Origin: Euperipatoides rowelli
Lineage: Eukaryota > Onychophora > Udeonychophora > Euonychophora > Peripatopsidae
Length of the DNA: 19,912 nucleotides
Direction: 5' to 3' (one strand)
Assembly (NCBI GenBank): GCA_003024985.2
Contig: PXIH01S0008232.1
Below, piece by piece: positions 1 to 11,500 of this stretch (its first letter is position 1; each line of letters opens with the position of its first letter). The position numbers and the translations under genes were made by a program. A model generated the notes under the pieces. The model did no database searches. It saw only the letters and a program-made list of their open reading frames with translations, and was not told where the DNA came from.

Positions 1-147
1 AAGCAAAAATGTTCTGTTTATTTGGATTGTTTTTCTACAGAAAATTTGGGCTACTACAAAATCACCAGGGCTACTGGTAGATTAAGAGTGGTAGTCCGGC
101 GGGCTACCACCAAAAAAATTCTAATTTCTAGCGCTGATGGTGGTTAA
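1..147 (+). other. Open frame entering from left edge (exon end or repeat remnant)
   Basis: This frame is open from base 1 to a TAA at 145-147, 48 codons in all. A pyrimidine-rich stretch ending in CAG at 38-40 resembles a splice acceptor, so the last exon of an upstream gene could begin at 41. The translation contains GYYKITRATGRL followed by a short Val/Arg-rich run, and I do not recognise it. The patch is richer in GC than its surroundings and carries GGGCTAC three times (48, 68, 101) and an inverted pair GTGGTAG/CTACCAC (88-94, 104-110). That pattern fits a fragment of an interspersed repeat equally well. Neither reading can be confirmed here. Confidence 0.25.
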
Positions 148-229
148 AACATTTTTTATTTTTTAAACATATTTTCATATAATAACTGCTAAAAATTTAA
201 ACAATCATTATCCATCCTTCTTTATCTCT

Positions 230-267
230 CCCTCCCCAGAAATTTCTTTCTTTATTTCTGGGTAGGG
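230..267. repeat. Inverted repeat (hairpin) next to an A tract
   Basis: CCCAGAAAT (235-243) pairs perfectly with ATTTCTGGG (254-262) across a 10-nt pyrimidine-rich loop. After one mismatch the pairing extends outward by four more base pairs to 230 and 267, giving a 14-bp stem with one mismatch. A run of about eleven A follows. The function is unknown. Confidence 0.6.
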
Positions 268-540
268 GAAAAAAAAAAACAATAAAACAGGACATACTAC
301 AGTATATCTACAACATACTGTAAGTGCAAATAACTGAAAATCATAAATACACTGTAGTTCAAAACCCAGATCCAATTGCGGTTCACTCTGTCTTTAAAAT
401 GAATCTTGTACTTATAACAACCTCATATTTCTTTATGAAATATAAGCACAACCAATTGTAATAATTCTTGTGGACACTGATGGCAAGTGCCATTTTCAGG
501 GGAAGGAGCTAGAAGGCTTAATTAAGTCTTATCCATATTT

Positions 541-577
541 AAATTTTTTTTTTTTTTACAATGTAAAAATAAAAATT
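541..577. repeat. AT-only imperfect hairpin
   Basis: A long T run ending TTTTTACA is followed, after a single A, by TGTAAAAA and more A/T. This gives a perfect 8-bp core (TTTTTACA/TGTAAAAA) and an outer AAATTTT/AAAATTT pairing. It may be no more than low-complexity sequence. Confidence 0.4.
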
Positions 578-1331
578 TAAAGCGGCATTTTACTGCATGG
601 CATCCAAAAATAGCACATTGTGTTACTATTTTCAATTGAAAAATAAAGACAAATACCGGTACGTATTATGCATTTAATATGAATGTCTAGGGGACTGAAA
701 GCAAGCAACTTATCTAATTGCTCCCTCTAGTGACAATGTAACGATTTAAAAATGAGTGTTAGCAATCTCCATGTTTAATCTATATCTATGATCACATTGT
801 TTTATTAGTTTCTTTGGCTGCTAATATATTTCTATAAAGCTAAAGACAGGCCATATTATGATAATATGCTAGCATATTACAAACAGTTATAAATCACAAT
901 ATTTTTATAAGGCAGTAAAAGTAGGATAAAAATGTTAGTTTTTGATCAGTGGTATATTATTCTAAGTTAGTCAAATTAGATTGCAATATGTTTATTAAAC
1001 TTTTCTACAAATTTCAATTAAAAACTTCTAATCTTAACTTATTTTATTTTCTATTTTAGGTATTTGCAAAACAAGAACCTGGATATAGCCTATTCAATGT
1101 CTTTAATCCTTCTCTGCAGTTCTTCCCACGTTGTTCAATTTTAGTATCTTATAAATTATTTATTTGTCTAAAATGATAAACTTATGGACCATTAATTCTT
1201 TTTGTGATGGACTTCGTTATTCTACTGTCGTGTTGACAATTTCATTTCTAGTTATATATTTTCCCTTGCTATGACAATAGCTAACATAATTTAGTTTCCA
1301 CGATACCTATGGTACCATATTTAAATTGATT

Positions 1332-1355
1332 TTTTTGTTTTGGTACCTTGTTTAG
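1332..1355 (+). other. Probable 3' splice site before the giant coding exon
   Basis: A T-rich tract (TTTTTGTTTTGG...CCTTGTTTAG) ends in AG at 1354-1355, three bases before the first ATG of the long frame. A branch-point-like GCTAAC lies at about 1279. If this site is used, the exon starts at 1356 with TA-ATG. An upstream non-coding exon would then supply the 5' UTR, or a coding exon could join in phase. Without splicing, the in-frame TAA at 1322-1324 still makes ATG 1358 the first possible start. Confidence 0.55.
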
Positions 1356-1357
1356 TA

Positions 1358-2563
1358 ATGCTCATGGAGGTTGCCAGTAAGGTACCCAATTGTCAGTTAG
1401 ATTCCACTGACAATCAAATAACTGTTTTTGATGACCCATCCTTAATTGATGAAGACTACTCACTCAAATGTGAAAATTTTAATGGAACTGAGAAATTAAC
1501 TGCTACTTCTAATCCTCCTTTGAATGAAATTTATGGTTCATCCGAATTATTACAAGCACTAACTGAAACAAAAACATCAGATTCATTACATAATGGTATT
1601 GAAGACTTGCCAAAAAAGGACAGTGGTGTTAAAATTGCCTCTAATCACAATAAAGTGGCATGTTCAGATATATTTCATAAAGAACCTTGTGAAATGGAAA
1701 ATTGTGTAGAAAATATCACTATGAAAACCTCTAGTCCACCACATTCATCTACAAATGATTGTAATGCAACAGTAAATATGGAAAATAATTTGGAAAGGAA
1801 TACATCTATTGAGAAACAAGTTCTTTGCCTCAATTCTCATTGTAATGAGACTACAACAAATACTGTTACTGTTAAGGAGCTACAAAATGTAACATCTAAT
1901 GTTGAAATTTTTGAGTTCACTACATTGGCTGAAGATAAATCTACACCAGAAATTTTAAGTCTTATTGATTCCAAAACTAATTCAACTTCAGGGTTTAATG
2001 TTGACATAAAAGATGCAGAAATATTAGTGCAACAAAAGGAAATCACCAAACATGAAATTAATGATTTAAGTTTGTTGAGTGAAGAGAATTCTGCTTCAGA
2101 AATCAAAGCTCCCAATGAATTGAAAAGCCAATTGACTTTCAATAATAATAGTGCTGTAAAAAGTGTAGCAGTATCTCTGGATACTAAAATACTCAACAGC
2201 TCCGATGAGAAGAAACAAGATGAAACCCACACAGATGAAATTTCTGATCCAAATATGGTAGTTGAAGACAAATCCATATTAAATAGTATTGTTTCTGATG
2301 AATCCGAAAATAAAATAGCTTTTAAAGACAATGTTGATATAAATGTTTCAAATCTAATGGAGGATAATGTCCAAGAAAATGAAAAAACTGTAAATACATT
2401 TTGTAAGGATGATTTCGAAATATCGGGTATTAATGTTATCAAAGATGAAACATTGAATGGAGTGCCCTTTTCAAGTACCCCTTTGGAGATGTCAAAGAGC
2501 CATTACCAGGATATTTCTGAGCGTAAATTAAGTTGTAGAAATATATTTTCTAGAGAACTTTTA
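1358..2563 (+). other. N-terminal acidic, finger-free region of the giant protein
   Basis: About 400 residues rich in Asn, Ser, Thr, Asp and Glu, with many I/V/L-K-x-E-like stretches and no Cys/His finger spacing. It is likely disordered and could be a cofactor-contact or activation/repression region (inference). I-K-D-E, with Lys at residue 368, fits the SUMO consensus. No BTB, KRAB, SCAN, ZAD or SET domain is recognisable. Confidence 0.75.
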
Positions 2564-5500
2564 TACAAATGCAAAAATTGCTCCTTTTCTTGCACTTCCT
2601 ATAAAATGTTACTTTATCATGGAAAGTTAAAACATTCAAAAAGGAAACCATTTTGCTGTTCTCAGTGCAATTATAAAACATACATTGAAAAACTTTTAAT
2701 TAAACATTATTCTACACATGAAGATGATCTTGCATTCCATTGTAAACAATGTGCTTTTAAAACGGAAGGGTATTCAAAACTTTTGATTCACATGCATTCT
2801 CATTCGAAAGATTCTTTATTTTCATGTAGTGTTTGTTATTTCAAAGCAAGTCATTATTATACTTTGATTTTACATATGGCTTCTCATACTACTTGTACTA
2901 AAATTTTGAAACGGGATGCCCATCCAAAAAAGTATATTGAAGATGAGAATGAACCCAAGTCATTAACTAAGGAAAGTAATTCTGAGATTGGCCCAGCAGC
3001 AGAACCACCAGTTCGTTTAACACATCCTGAGGAAACACATTCAACTCTTAAGCCAAATCAGATTACTTTAAAGTACGCATGTGATCAGTGTAGTTATAAG
3101 ACATTACAAAGGTTCCAATATTTAATTCATAAACAAAGACATGTCAAACGTAACCAGTGCAATCTTACCTGTGAACAATGTGATTTTTCTACTACCAGCT
3201 CTAGCAAGTTGGAATTACATAAGTTAACTCACAAGCCTTTGAATAACTTTTGTTGCAATTTATGTGACTTCAGAACAAATCTTCATCACCGTTTAAAAAA
3301 TCACATGCAGATACATAACGAAGATAAAAAAACCTGTAATCTTTGCCCAATAAAGACTATGATATTGGCAACATCAAGCCATCGGTGTCCTCACCAAGCC
3401 AAAGAAGAATTTCCTTGTGATTATTGCTCTTTCAAAACTTATGAAGAGAATGATTTGTTATCTCATTTAGATACCCATCAAGAAAATGGGCATCTCTTGT
3501 GTAATTTGTGTGATTTTAAATCGCCTGTTGCAAAAGAATTTTTCGACCATATGACTTCTCACAAAGGATTTCATTGTTATCATTGTGGTTACAGGACTTT
3601 TTCAGAAACTAACTTTAAATCTCATTTGTTAAATCATAAAGAATTTTCCAGTCAAACCAACCTTAGTTCTTTTGAACATGCAATGTTAAAGGATGGAAAC
3701 AGAACTGGACAAGAAGTTTTAAGTCAAGAAGAGAATGTTATATTGCATTGTAAACATTGTAATTATAAGACTTGGATCAGAGAAAAATTAGAATGTCATC
3801 AACTGCGTCATAAACTAAAGAAGACATTTTATTGCGAGTTATGTCATTATGTAACTCATACTTTTCGAAGTTTCAGATTACATATGTTAAAGCATGGAAG
3901 TGATAAACCGTATCGTAGTAATACTTACGATCAAAGAATGACTAAATATTATCAGTTGATGAAAAAATGTATTTTTCTTTCCTCTGATAAGAAAAAATTT
4001 GTGTGCAATCATTGTCAGTATCAAACCTCCAGAAAATATTGCTTAATTTTACACAGATTGAAGAAGCATAATGAAAGGCAATCTCGATTCAAAACTTCAT
4101 CTGCACTTTCAACCGAATCTCAACTCTCTGAAGAATGTGCCATTAAAAGGAGAAAGATTAAAAATAAAGCTTCACATAATTTGAATGACCGTTATAACTT
4201 GCGTAAAATTCGGCCAATGAAATATACACGTAGCTACATAGATTATACATTCTCTTTCAATCATCATCATAAAAGAAAGAGAAGAAAAAGTAATAAAATG
4301 TTAAGTGAAGTCCCTGAACTGGAAAAGCTAAGTATTAATGGTGTGAGCCTTGAAGCAGAATTGAAAGCACTTTCAAAGGATAAGTTACTTCATTGTGAAG
4401 TGTGTAGCTATACTATGAACACTGCAAGTAGTTTTAAAGCTCACATGTTGTTCCATGGCGATGATAAACCTTTCCATTGCAATCATTGTGATTACAAAAC
4501 TGGAGATTACCGCAAAATCGGTCGTCATTTAATTATCCATAGTAGTGTCAAGCCATATGCATGTGATTATTGTCACTATAAAGCTAAAAGAAAGGATCAT
4601 CTTGTATCCCATGCACTAAGAAAGCACCCTGACAAAATCGAAAGAGATGGCTGCTTTTCTTTGCTCAAAAATCCACAATTAAAAACTCCAGATCTTCCAC
4701 CTTTTAAATTGGATATTTTAAAATCGCCACTAAGATTGGAAAACATTAGGCCAGCTCCTGATTTAAAGTCACCAGTAAGATTGGAAAACACTAGGCCAGC
4801 TCCTGATGTAAAATCGCCAGTAAGATTGGAAAACTTTAGACCTGCTCCTGATGACAGCTTGGAGGGCTCTGTAAAGAGTGCTATGGAGATATCATCGTTA
4901 ACTTATCAGTGTGAATTTCTTATAGACAAATGTGAATTAAAAGAAGAACCAGATGCTGCTTTAGACTCGTTTGGTGAGAATTTAAGACAAAAAGAAAAAC
5001 ATCAAGAATTATCTTTATCCACTAAGGATATGTTTGTATGTGATGAGTGTGATTTTTCATCATCAAATCAAAATTCTCTAGATTACCATAATATTGAAAA
5101 GCATTCTGGGAAAAAGCCTTTATGCTGTGACCAATGTAATTATGCCACATTGATTGAAGATGAATTGGAGTTACATAAATTGCGTCATGAAGAAGAAATT
5201 GCATTTTATTGTGATGAATGTGAATTCAAAACAACCAATCATATTGAGTTAGATCAGCATGTTCTAACACACATTGACTGTAAACCATATTGCATTTGTG
5301 ATCTTTGTGACTTCAAATCCATCACCTTAGATGAAATGGAAGAACATAAGAAGACCAAGCATATTAGTAAACAATGGGGACCAGGTATTATGAATTATAA
5401 AGCTACTTTTCAAGATAATTTGTTTACTTCAGAAAATGAAAATTTTCATTTTGTTTGTGATAAATGTAGATATAAAACACCCAGAGCTAGTTTATTCAAA

Positions 5501-8500
5501 CAGCATATGCTTTGTCATGTCGATGAAAAGCCTTTTGCTTGTGACATTTGTGATTATCGAGCTTCCAGAAAATGTCATTTGACGCTTCATAAGCAAACCC
5601 ATCGTAGTCAGGATCTATTACATTGTCACTTGTGTACTTATGGCTCTCTAATGCCAGAAGAATTGGAATATCATATGATGAAACACATAATGGAGGAAAA
5701 GGAATTTGTTTGCAGTCAATGTAGTTTTAAAACTAGTGTTCCTCATACTTTTAAAAGTCACATGCTAGTTCATGGAGAGGATAGACCCTTTTATTGTGAT
5801 CTATGTGACTATAAATCTAGTCAGCATCATAAACTTGAACGCCACTCACTCACTCATTCGGGCATCAAACCTTTCAAGTGCGATGAATGCAATTATAGAG
5901 CCGCCAGAAAAGATAGCTTGGCTTCACATAAACGGACTCATTTAAAAAGGAAATACCAAAAACTTATGGCTGTAAATGATGAATCCAACAAGTCTCTTAT
6001 CCAACCCAAAAGTGATATTCAAACTAGAGACCAAGGAAGACATTCTAAAGATTATTCCATTTTTTCTGATCACTCAGATCTTAGTATCAATGCTTTTGAC
6101 GATTCCACAGGAAGCATGGATGCATCAAGTAAGAAGACTCAAATTAAGAAAGAAGATAACATATGGAATTTGAATTCTAGTAGTAACGGTGAATCTCCTT
6201 CATACTCACATAGTCTCGAAACAGAAAAATTTGACTGTGACAAGTGTGACTTTATTGCTAACAAACAATATCACTTATCATTACACAAACAAACCCATGG
6301 CCTAACCAAATCATTTAAATGTATGAAGTGTGAATTCTTTTGCTCTTCCTCTGAAGAATTAAATCATCATTTATTGAAACATAATTGGAAAGCAAAAACA
6401 TTTGAATGTGACCACTGTGATTATAAAAGTACCATTGTACAAGCTTATAAAAGTCACATGCTCAGTCATGGCCAAGAAAAGCCTTTTCAGTGTAATGTTT
6501 GTGGATATAGAGCTGCCGAATGCGGAAAATTAGAACGTCATTTACGAACGCATTCTGGGGTGAAACCATATGCTTGCGATCAGTGCAATTATAGAGCATC
6601 TAGAAAAGATAATTTAAATTCTCATAAGAAGAAACATCTGAAGAAAAAAATTGATAATGGTCTAGACCCTACTGGCAGCAATCTGTTTAATGAAAATTCT
6701 GTGTCTATAAATATGATGAAACTGACCAACGAAGAATTTTTATTTCCTTCAGATCATTCACTCGATTCTCACATGATACAAGAAGATCCTCTAAGTGACC
6801 ACAGTGAAGGAAGTTTTTTCTATTGCAATCTTTGTAATTTTCAAACTACTTCTTATGAAGAACTGAAATTTCATAAATTAAGGCATACGCCACCAAGAGA
6901 ATTTGTTTGCCGCAATTGTGATTTTGTGACTAATGATCAGATTACTTTTAAAAGTCACATGCAAATACACGGTGAAGACAAACCGTTTATATGTCCAAAA
7001 TGTGATTTCAAAACAACTGCTTTAGCCACTCTCGAATTACATATGCTGGAGCATAGTGATCTAAAACCTTATGCTTGCAAGCATTGCAATTTTACAGCTA
7101 AAACAAGAGATGATCTGGCAATACATTTGCAAACTCATGAAAAAATTAGGAAAAGAAGTTTTCATTGCGATTATTGTGATTATCAAACTCCATTTCATAA
7201 TAACTTCACTGCCCATATGCTGTCCCATGGTGAAGATAAGCCCTTCTGCTGTACTCATTGTGATTACAGGACTAGTGCTTATTCCAAGTTGGACTTGCAT
7301 TTGCGAACTCATACTGGAGAACGACCATTCAAGTGTAGTATGTGTGAATATAGAGCATCAAGAAAAGGTCATTTAGTCACCCATGTCAAGCAACGCCATG
7401 GTAACGATAAACCTTTCAAATGTTCTTTATGTAAATTTTGTACTGCTATTAAAAGCCAGTTAAAACAGCATTGTAAACAGAAGCATCCTGAATTGCTAGT
7501 GGAATTGTCTGCCAATACGGGAATGATAGAACCATCAGATAAAAAGCAGTTGTCTTGTAGTCATTGCAATTTTAATACTCATCAGATGAGTGAATTCAGC
7601 GAACACATGAAACAGCATCCTCAAAACCAAATGTATCGTTGCAAAGATTGTGAGTTTGTTACAGAACAAGAAAATGATTTTGCCGAACACATACGATCTT
7701 GTAAGTCTGCGCATACCGATAGCATTGATTGCCATTGTTATGATTGCCGTTATAAAATTAGAAGTCATACATCTGTCGAGAGAGATTTCAACCTGAACAA
7801 TACAATGAATTACAAAAGTATGAATGAAGTAGATGTTTTCCCCAGTAATTTATCGGATAATAATGATATATATTGTTGTAATCTGTGCGAGTATGAAACC
7901 AATCAATTAGAAGATTTGGAAACGCACAGTAGGGTAGAGCATAACGAGGAACCAATTTATAAATGTCATATATGTGATTTCAGTTGTTCTATTAAAAATT
8001 TGTATCTAATTCATCTTAATGAAAAACACAAAATTTTAAAATCTGACGATACAAGTGCTGTTGAGAGTAAAGTTGAAGTTATTGAAACTGGTGATGAAGA
8101 TTCAATAAGCTGTTTATTCAAATGTAAAGAATGTGATTATAAAACACCTGCCATGATCGATTTAAACCGACATTTACTGGTTGCTCATCCTAAAGATAGA
8201 CCGTATGAATGTGATAAGTGTGATTACAAAGCGGCTCAATATTATCATTTGTTGGTACATAGATTNATTCATAACAAACAGAAGGGAAATACATTCAAGT
8301 GTGGTGATTGCTCACATGTTGCAGAGACGATTGAAGAATTAGTTTTACATCGCCAAACACATACCAAAAATGAATTTAAGTGTGATCAGTGTGAGTTTAA
8401 AACTTCTGTCCAGAGCAACTTGATCAGTCACATACTGATTCACAAAGAAGAGTCATTCAGTATAATCTTCTGTGATAAATGCAATTTTAAAACCTCTGTG

Positions 8501-11500
8501 ATTTCCGATCTTGAAAAGCATTTGTCTGTTCATGCTAACGATAAATTATTCGCTTGTGATATTTGTGATTTTAAAACAGATTTTGACGACCATTTGGTAG
8601 TTCATTCAAAGCTTCATAGCTTGCTTGAAGAAAAAGATTCTAATGAAGTGAGCCTAGTTCCATCACCAGAAATAACTGCTGCTGCACAACATTTTATCTG
8701 CACTCTGTGCAGTTTTGATGCCACTGACATCGACGACTTCAAGAAACATATGTCTAATCATGGTGACTTACCATTTCATTGTCATCGATGTAATTTTAAG
8801 ACTGTGACAAGATCTAAGCTAAATGAACATCAGCAAATTCATGCAACACAGAAGGATTTTAGTTGTGATTATTGTCAATTTAGAGCTGGCACAATAGAGG
8901 AGGTGAATGCACACAGTTTGCAATTACACTATAATAAAGAGTTACCAACGTCATTAAAATCAAACTTTTTTACATGTTCTATTTGTAATTTAAAATCCTA
9001 CAACATACACGAGTTTAAAATTCACATGTTGACTCATGGCGAAGATAAACCTTTTCAGTGTAAGGAGTGCAGTTTTAAAACGGACTTATTCAACAAATTT
9101 GAAGAGCATTCTTGCTTACATTTAATTAAAGTGAATAAGTTTACATGTGAGGAATGCGATTTTAAAACCATTAGTCAAAGTCAAATGATCACCCATAAAC
9201 GTATTCATTCACCGCCTACAAATCAAGTATTCCTTTGTGATTATTGCGATTTTAGTTCGTCATCTAAATACGAGTTAAGACAACATAAACTCTCCCATGG
9301 AATAGGCAGGGAATTTCAGTGTGTCAAATGTAATTTTAAGACCAATGTCCAATCAGATTTTAAGACACACATGTTGACTCACGGTGAAGATAAACCTTTT
9401 ATTTGTAAGCAGTGTGATTTTAAAACATCTGAAATAGATAAATTAGATCATCATATTTATTTGGCACACAGTGATGCGGTTTCATTTTTGTGTAGTCACT
9501 GCACTTTTAAAGCCTGCTCACAAGATGAGTTATTACTACATCAGCGAAAACACTCCCCAAGTAGTTCTGTGAAATGTAATTTATGTACTTACAGTGGTCT
9601 TTCTGTTGATCAGTTAGATTTTCATATGTTGCTGTCTCATAAAGGTGAAAAGGAATTTTATTGTCCCTGTTGTGATTACAAAACTGACGGTTCAGATTCT
9701 TTCTTCAATCACATGTCAGAACACGGGGACGTTAAACCATTTCTTTGTGAGGAATGTGATTTTAAAACTGAAAGTTGCACAGTGTTGGAACAACACCTAT
9801 CGACTCATGCCAGTCTGAAACCATTCAATTGTGATGGGTGCTCCTATCGAACAACATGGAAAATAAACTTGACTGCCCATAAATTGAAACATGTAAATAA
9901 AACCCAGCCCGTTGATTCAACAGAAACTAAAAAATGTATAGTTGAATCTAAAACATTTGAATTTAGCTGTAATCAGTGTGCATTTCAAACATCAGTTTCA
10001 ACTGATTACAAAATGCATATGTTAACTCATGGAATTGACCAGCCTTTTGCCTGCGATCATTGCAATTACAGTGCGGCAGATTATAGCAGTTTGGAACATC
10101 ATTTACTAACTCACCCTGACAATAAGCAATTTGAATGTGATATTTGTAATTATAGAACAATGAAAAAGGATAATTTAACGAAGCATAAATTGTCGCACGT
10201 TGTGGACAAAGTTTTTAAATGTGATATATGTGAGTATAGCACTGCCACCTCTGACGAACAATTGCAGTATCATAGGTCTAGGCACATCAATGGGGATAAT
10301 GACTTCAGTTGCCATCAATGTGGCTTTGTTACTGACAAGAAAAGTACTTTAAAAATTCATTTTTGCATTCATGGTGAAAAGCCGTTTTCTTGTGATCAAT
10401 GTGACTACAGGACATCGGAGTTGAGTAAGCTACAGAGGCATTTGATCATCCACACAGGTATTAAACCATTTGCCTGTGATCGATGTGATTATAGGGCGGC
10501 CAGAAAAGATCATTTGCGAGTACATCAAGAAGTTCACAAAATGGAAAAGTCGTTCAAGTGCAACCAGTGCGAATACAGTTCCGCCACTAGAGAGCAACTC
10601 CGAAATCATTATCGAAAACATATTTTAGATCCCAATCCGTACAAATGTGACCGCTGTGATTTTGTATCTTCCACTCAAGACCAACTGTTGGATCATCAGA
10701 AATCAATTCATTCCATAAATATCCAGCTTCATTGCAACAGCTGTGACTTTGAAACCAACGAACCGGATACTTTTGAAAAACATATTGCTAGTCATTGCAA
10801 TGAAAAACCTTTTTCGTGTCAGTTTTGTATTTTTAAGGCTGTAACATTTCATGAATTGGAAATCCATATGAAGATTCACGCAGGAAAAAAGTTATTTAAT
10901 TGTGACGACTGTCATTATAACACTTCAAACGAGGAGAGTTTCCGTACCCATCGCCTGTATCACAAAAAATGTGCTCCATTCAGGCGAGAATCGCCCAGCA
11001 TAACTAGCGCCAACCAAATAAAGGCGGAGGATAGCAAACCATTGGTCATTGATTTGGATACTTGTGGAATTGAAGAGGCTGTGAAGAAAAAATTCCTTTG
11101 TGGCGATTGTGATTTTTCTGCATTAGATCAAAACCAGTTGGATTGTCACATGCTAAGACATAAAAATAGTAATATGTTTGTTTGTGACTATTGTCAATTC
11201 ACCACAGCAAGAAAACACCACTTAGTAATGCACCAGAGGGACTTTCACCAGGGTGAAGTAATTAATGTAGAAAGTGATGAGGAAAGTAGTGTCGGTTCAC
11301 ATTCAGCAAATAAAACCGGTAATAATTTCTCTAATGCTTTGTCTTTGAATCGCAGTTATGATAAATATATGCCTTCCAGTTTGTCAGATCAATCAAAGAT
11401 TTTGCGTTGTGAGTTTTGTGGTTATTCAACTACATTGCAGTGGTTATTTACCCAACATATGGCACTTCATTCAAGCCTGCAACCCTTCCCTTATATGAAC

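Larger units (their letters stand above)
148..1331. other. AT-rich non-coding region upstream of the zinc-finger exon
   Basis: No open frame of useful length or recognisable RNA gene is visible on either strand. The region has A/T homopolymers and two hairpin-forming inverted repeats, listed separately. It is probably 5' flank and/or intron of the downstream gene. A second acceptor-like tract ends at 1058-1059 (TATTTTAG), so a small untranslated exon between about 1060 and 1330 is possible. No convincing core promoter can be picked out. Confidence 0.6.

Noticed and set aside
1340-1357. TTG at 1340 as the start codon
   Set aside because: A TTG start is not expected in an animal nuclear gene. 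ATG codons follow at 1358 and 1364, and the segment reads as a splice acceptor.
1837-2442. Minus-strand open frame of 201 codons opposite the N-terminal region
   Set aside because: It lies wholly antisense to the coding exon. Its Ser/Leu/Phe-rich composition is what antisense of Asp/Glu/Asn/Lys-rich codons gives, and no domain is visible.
4597-10621. Several 60-100-codon frames in other frames of the finger array
   Set aside because: They overlap the well-supported zinc-finger frame, with composition explained by reading finger codons out of frame.
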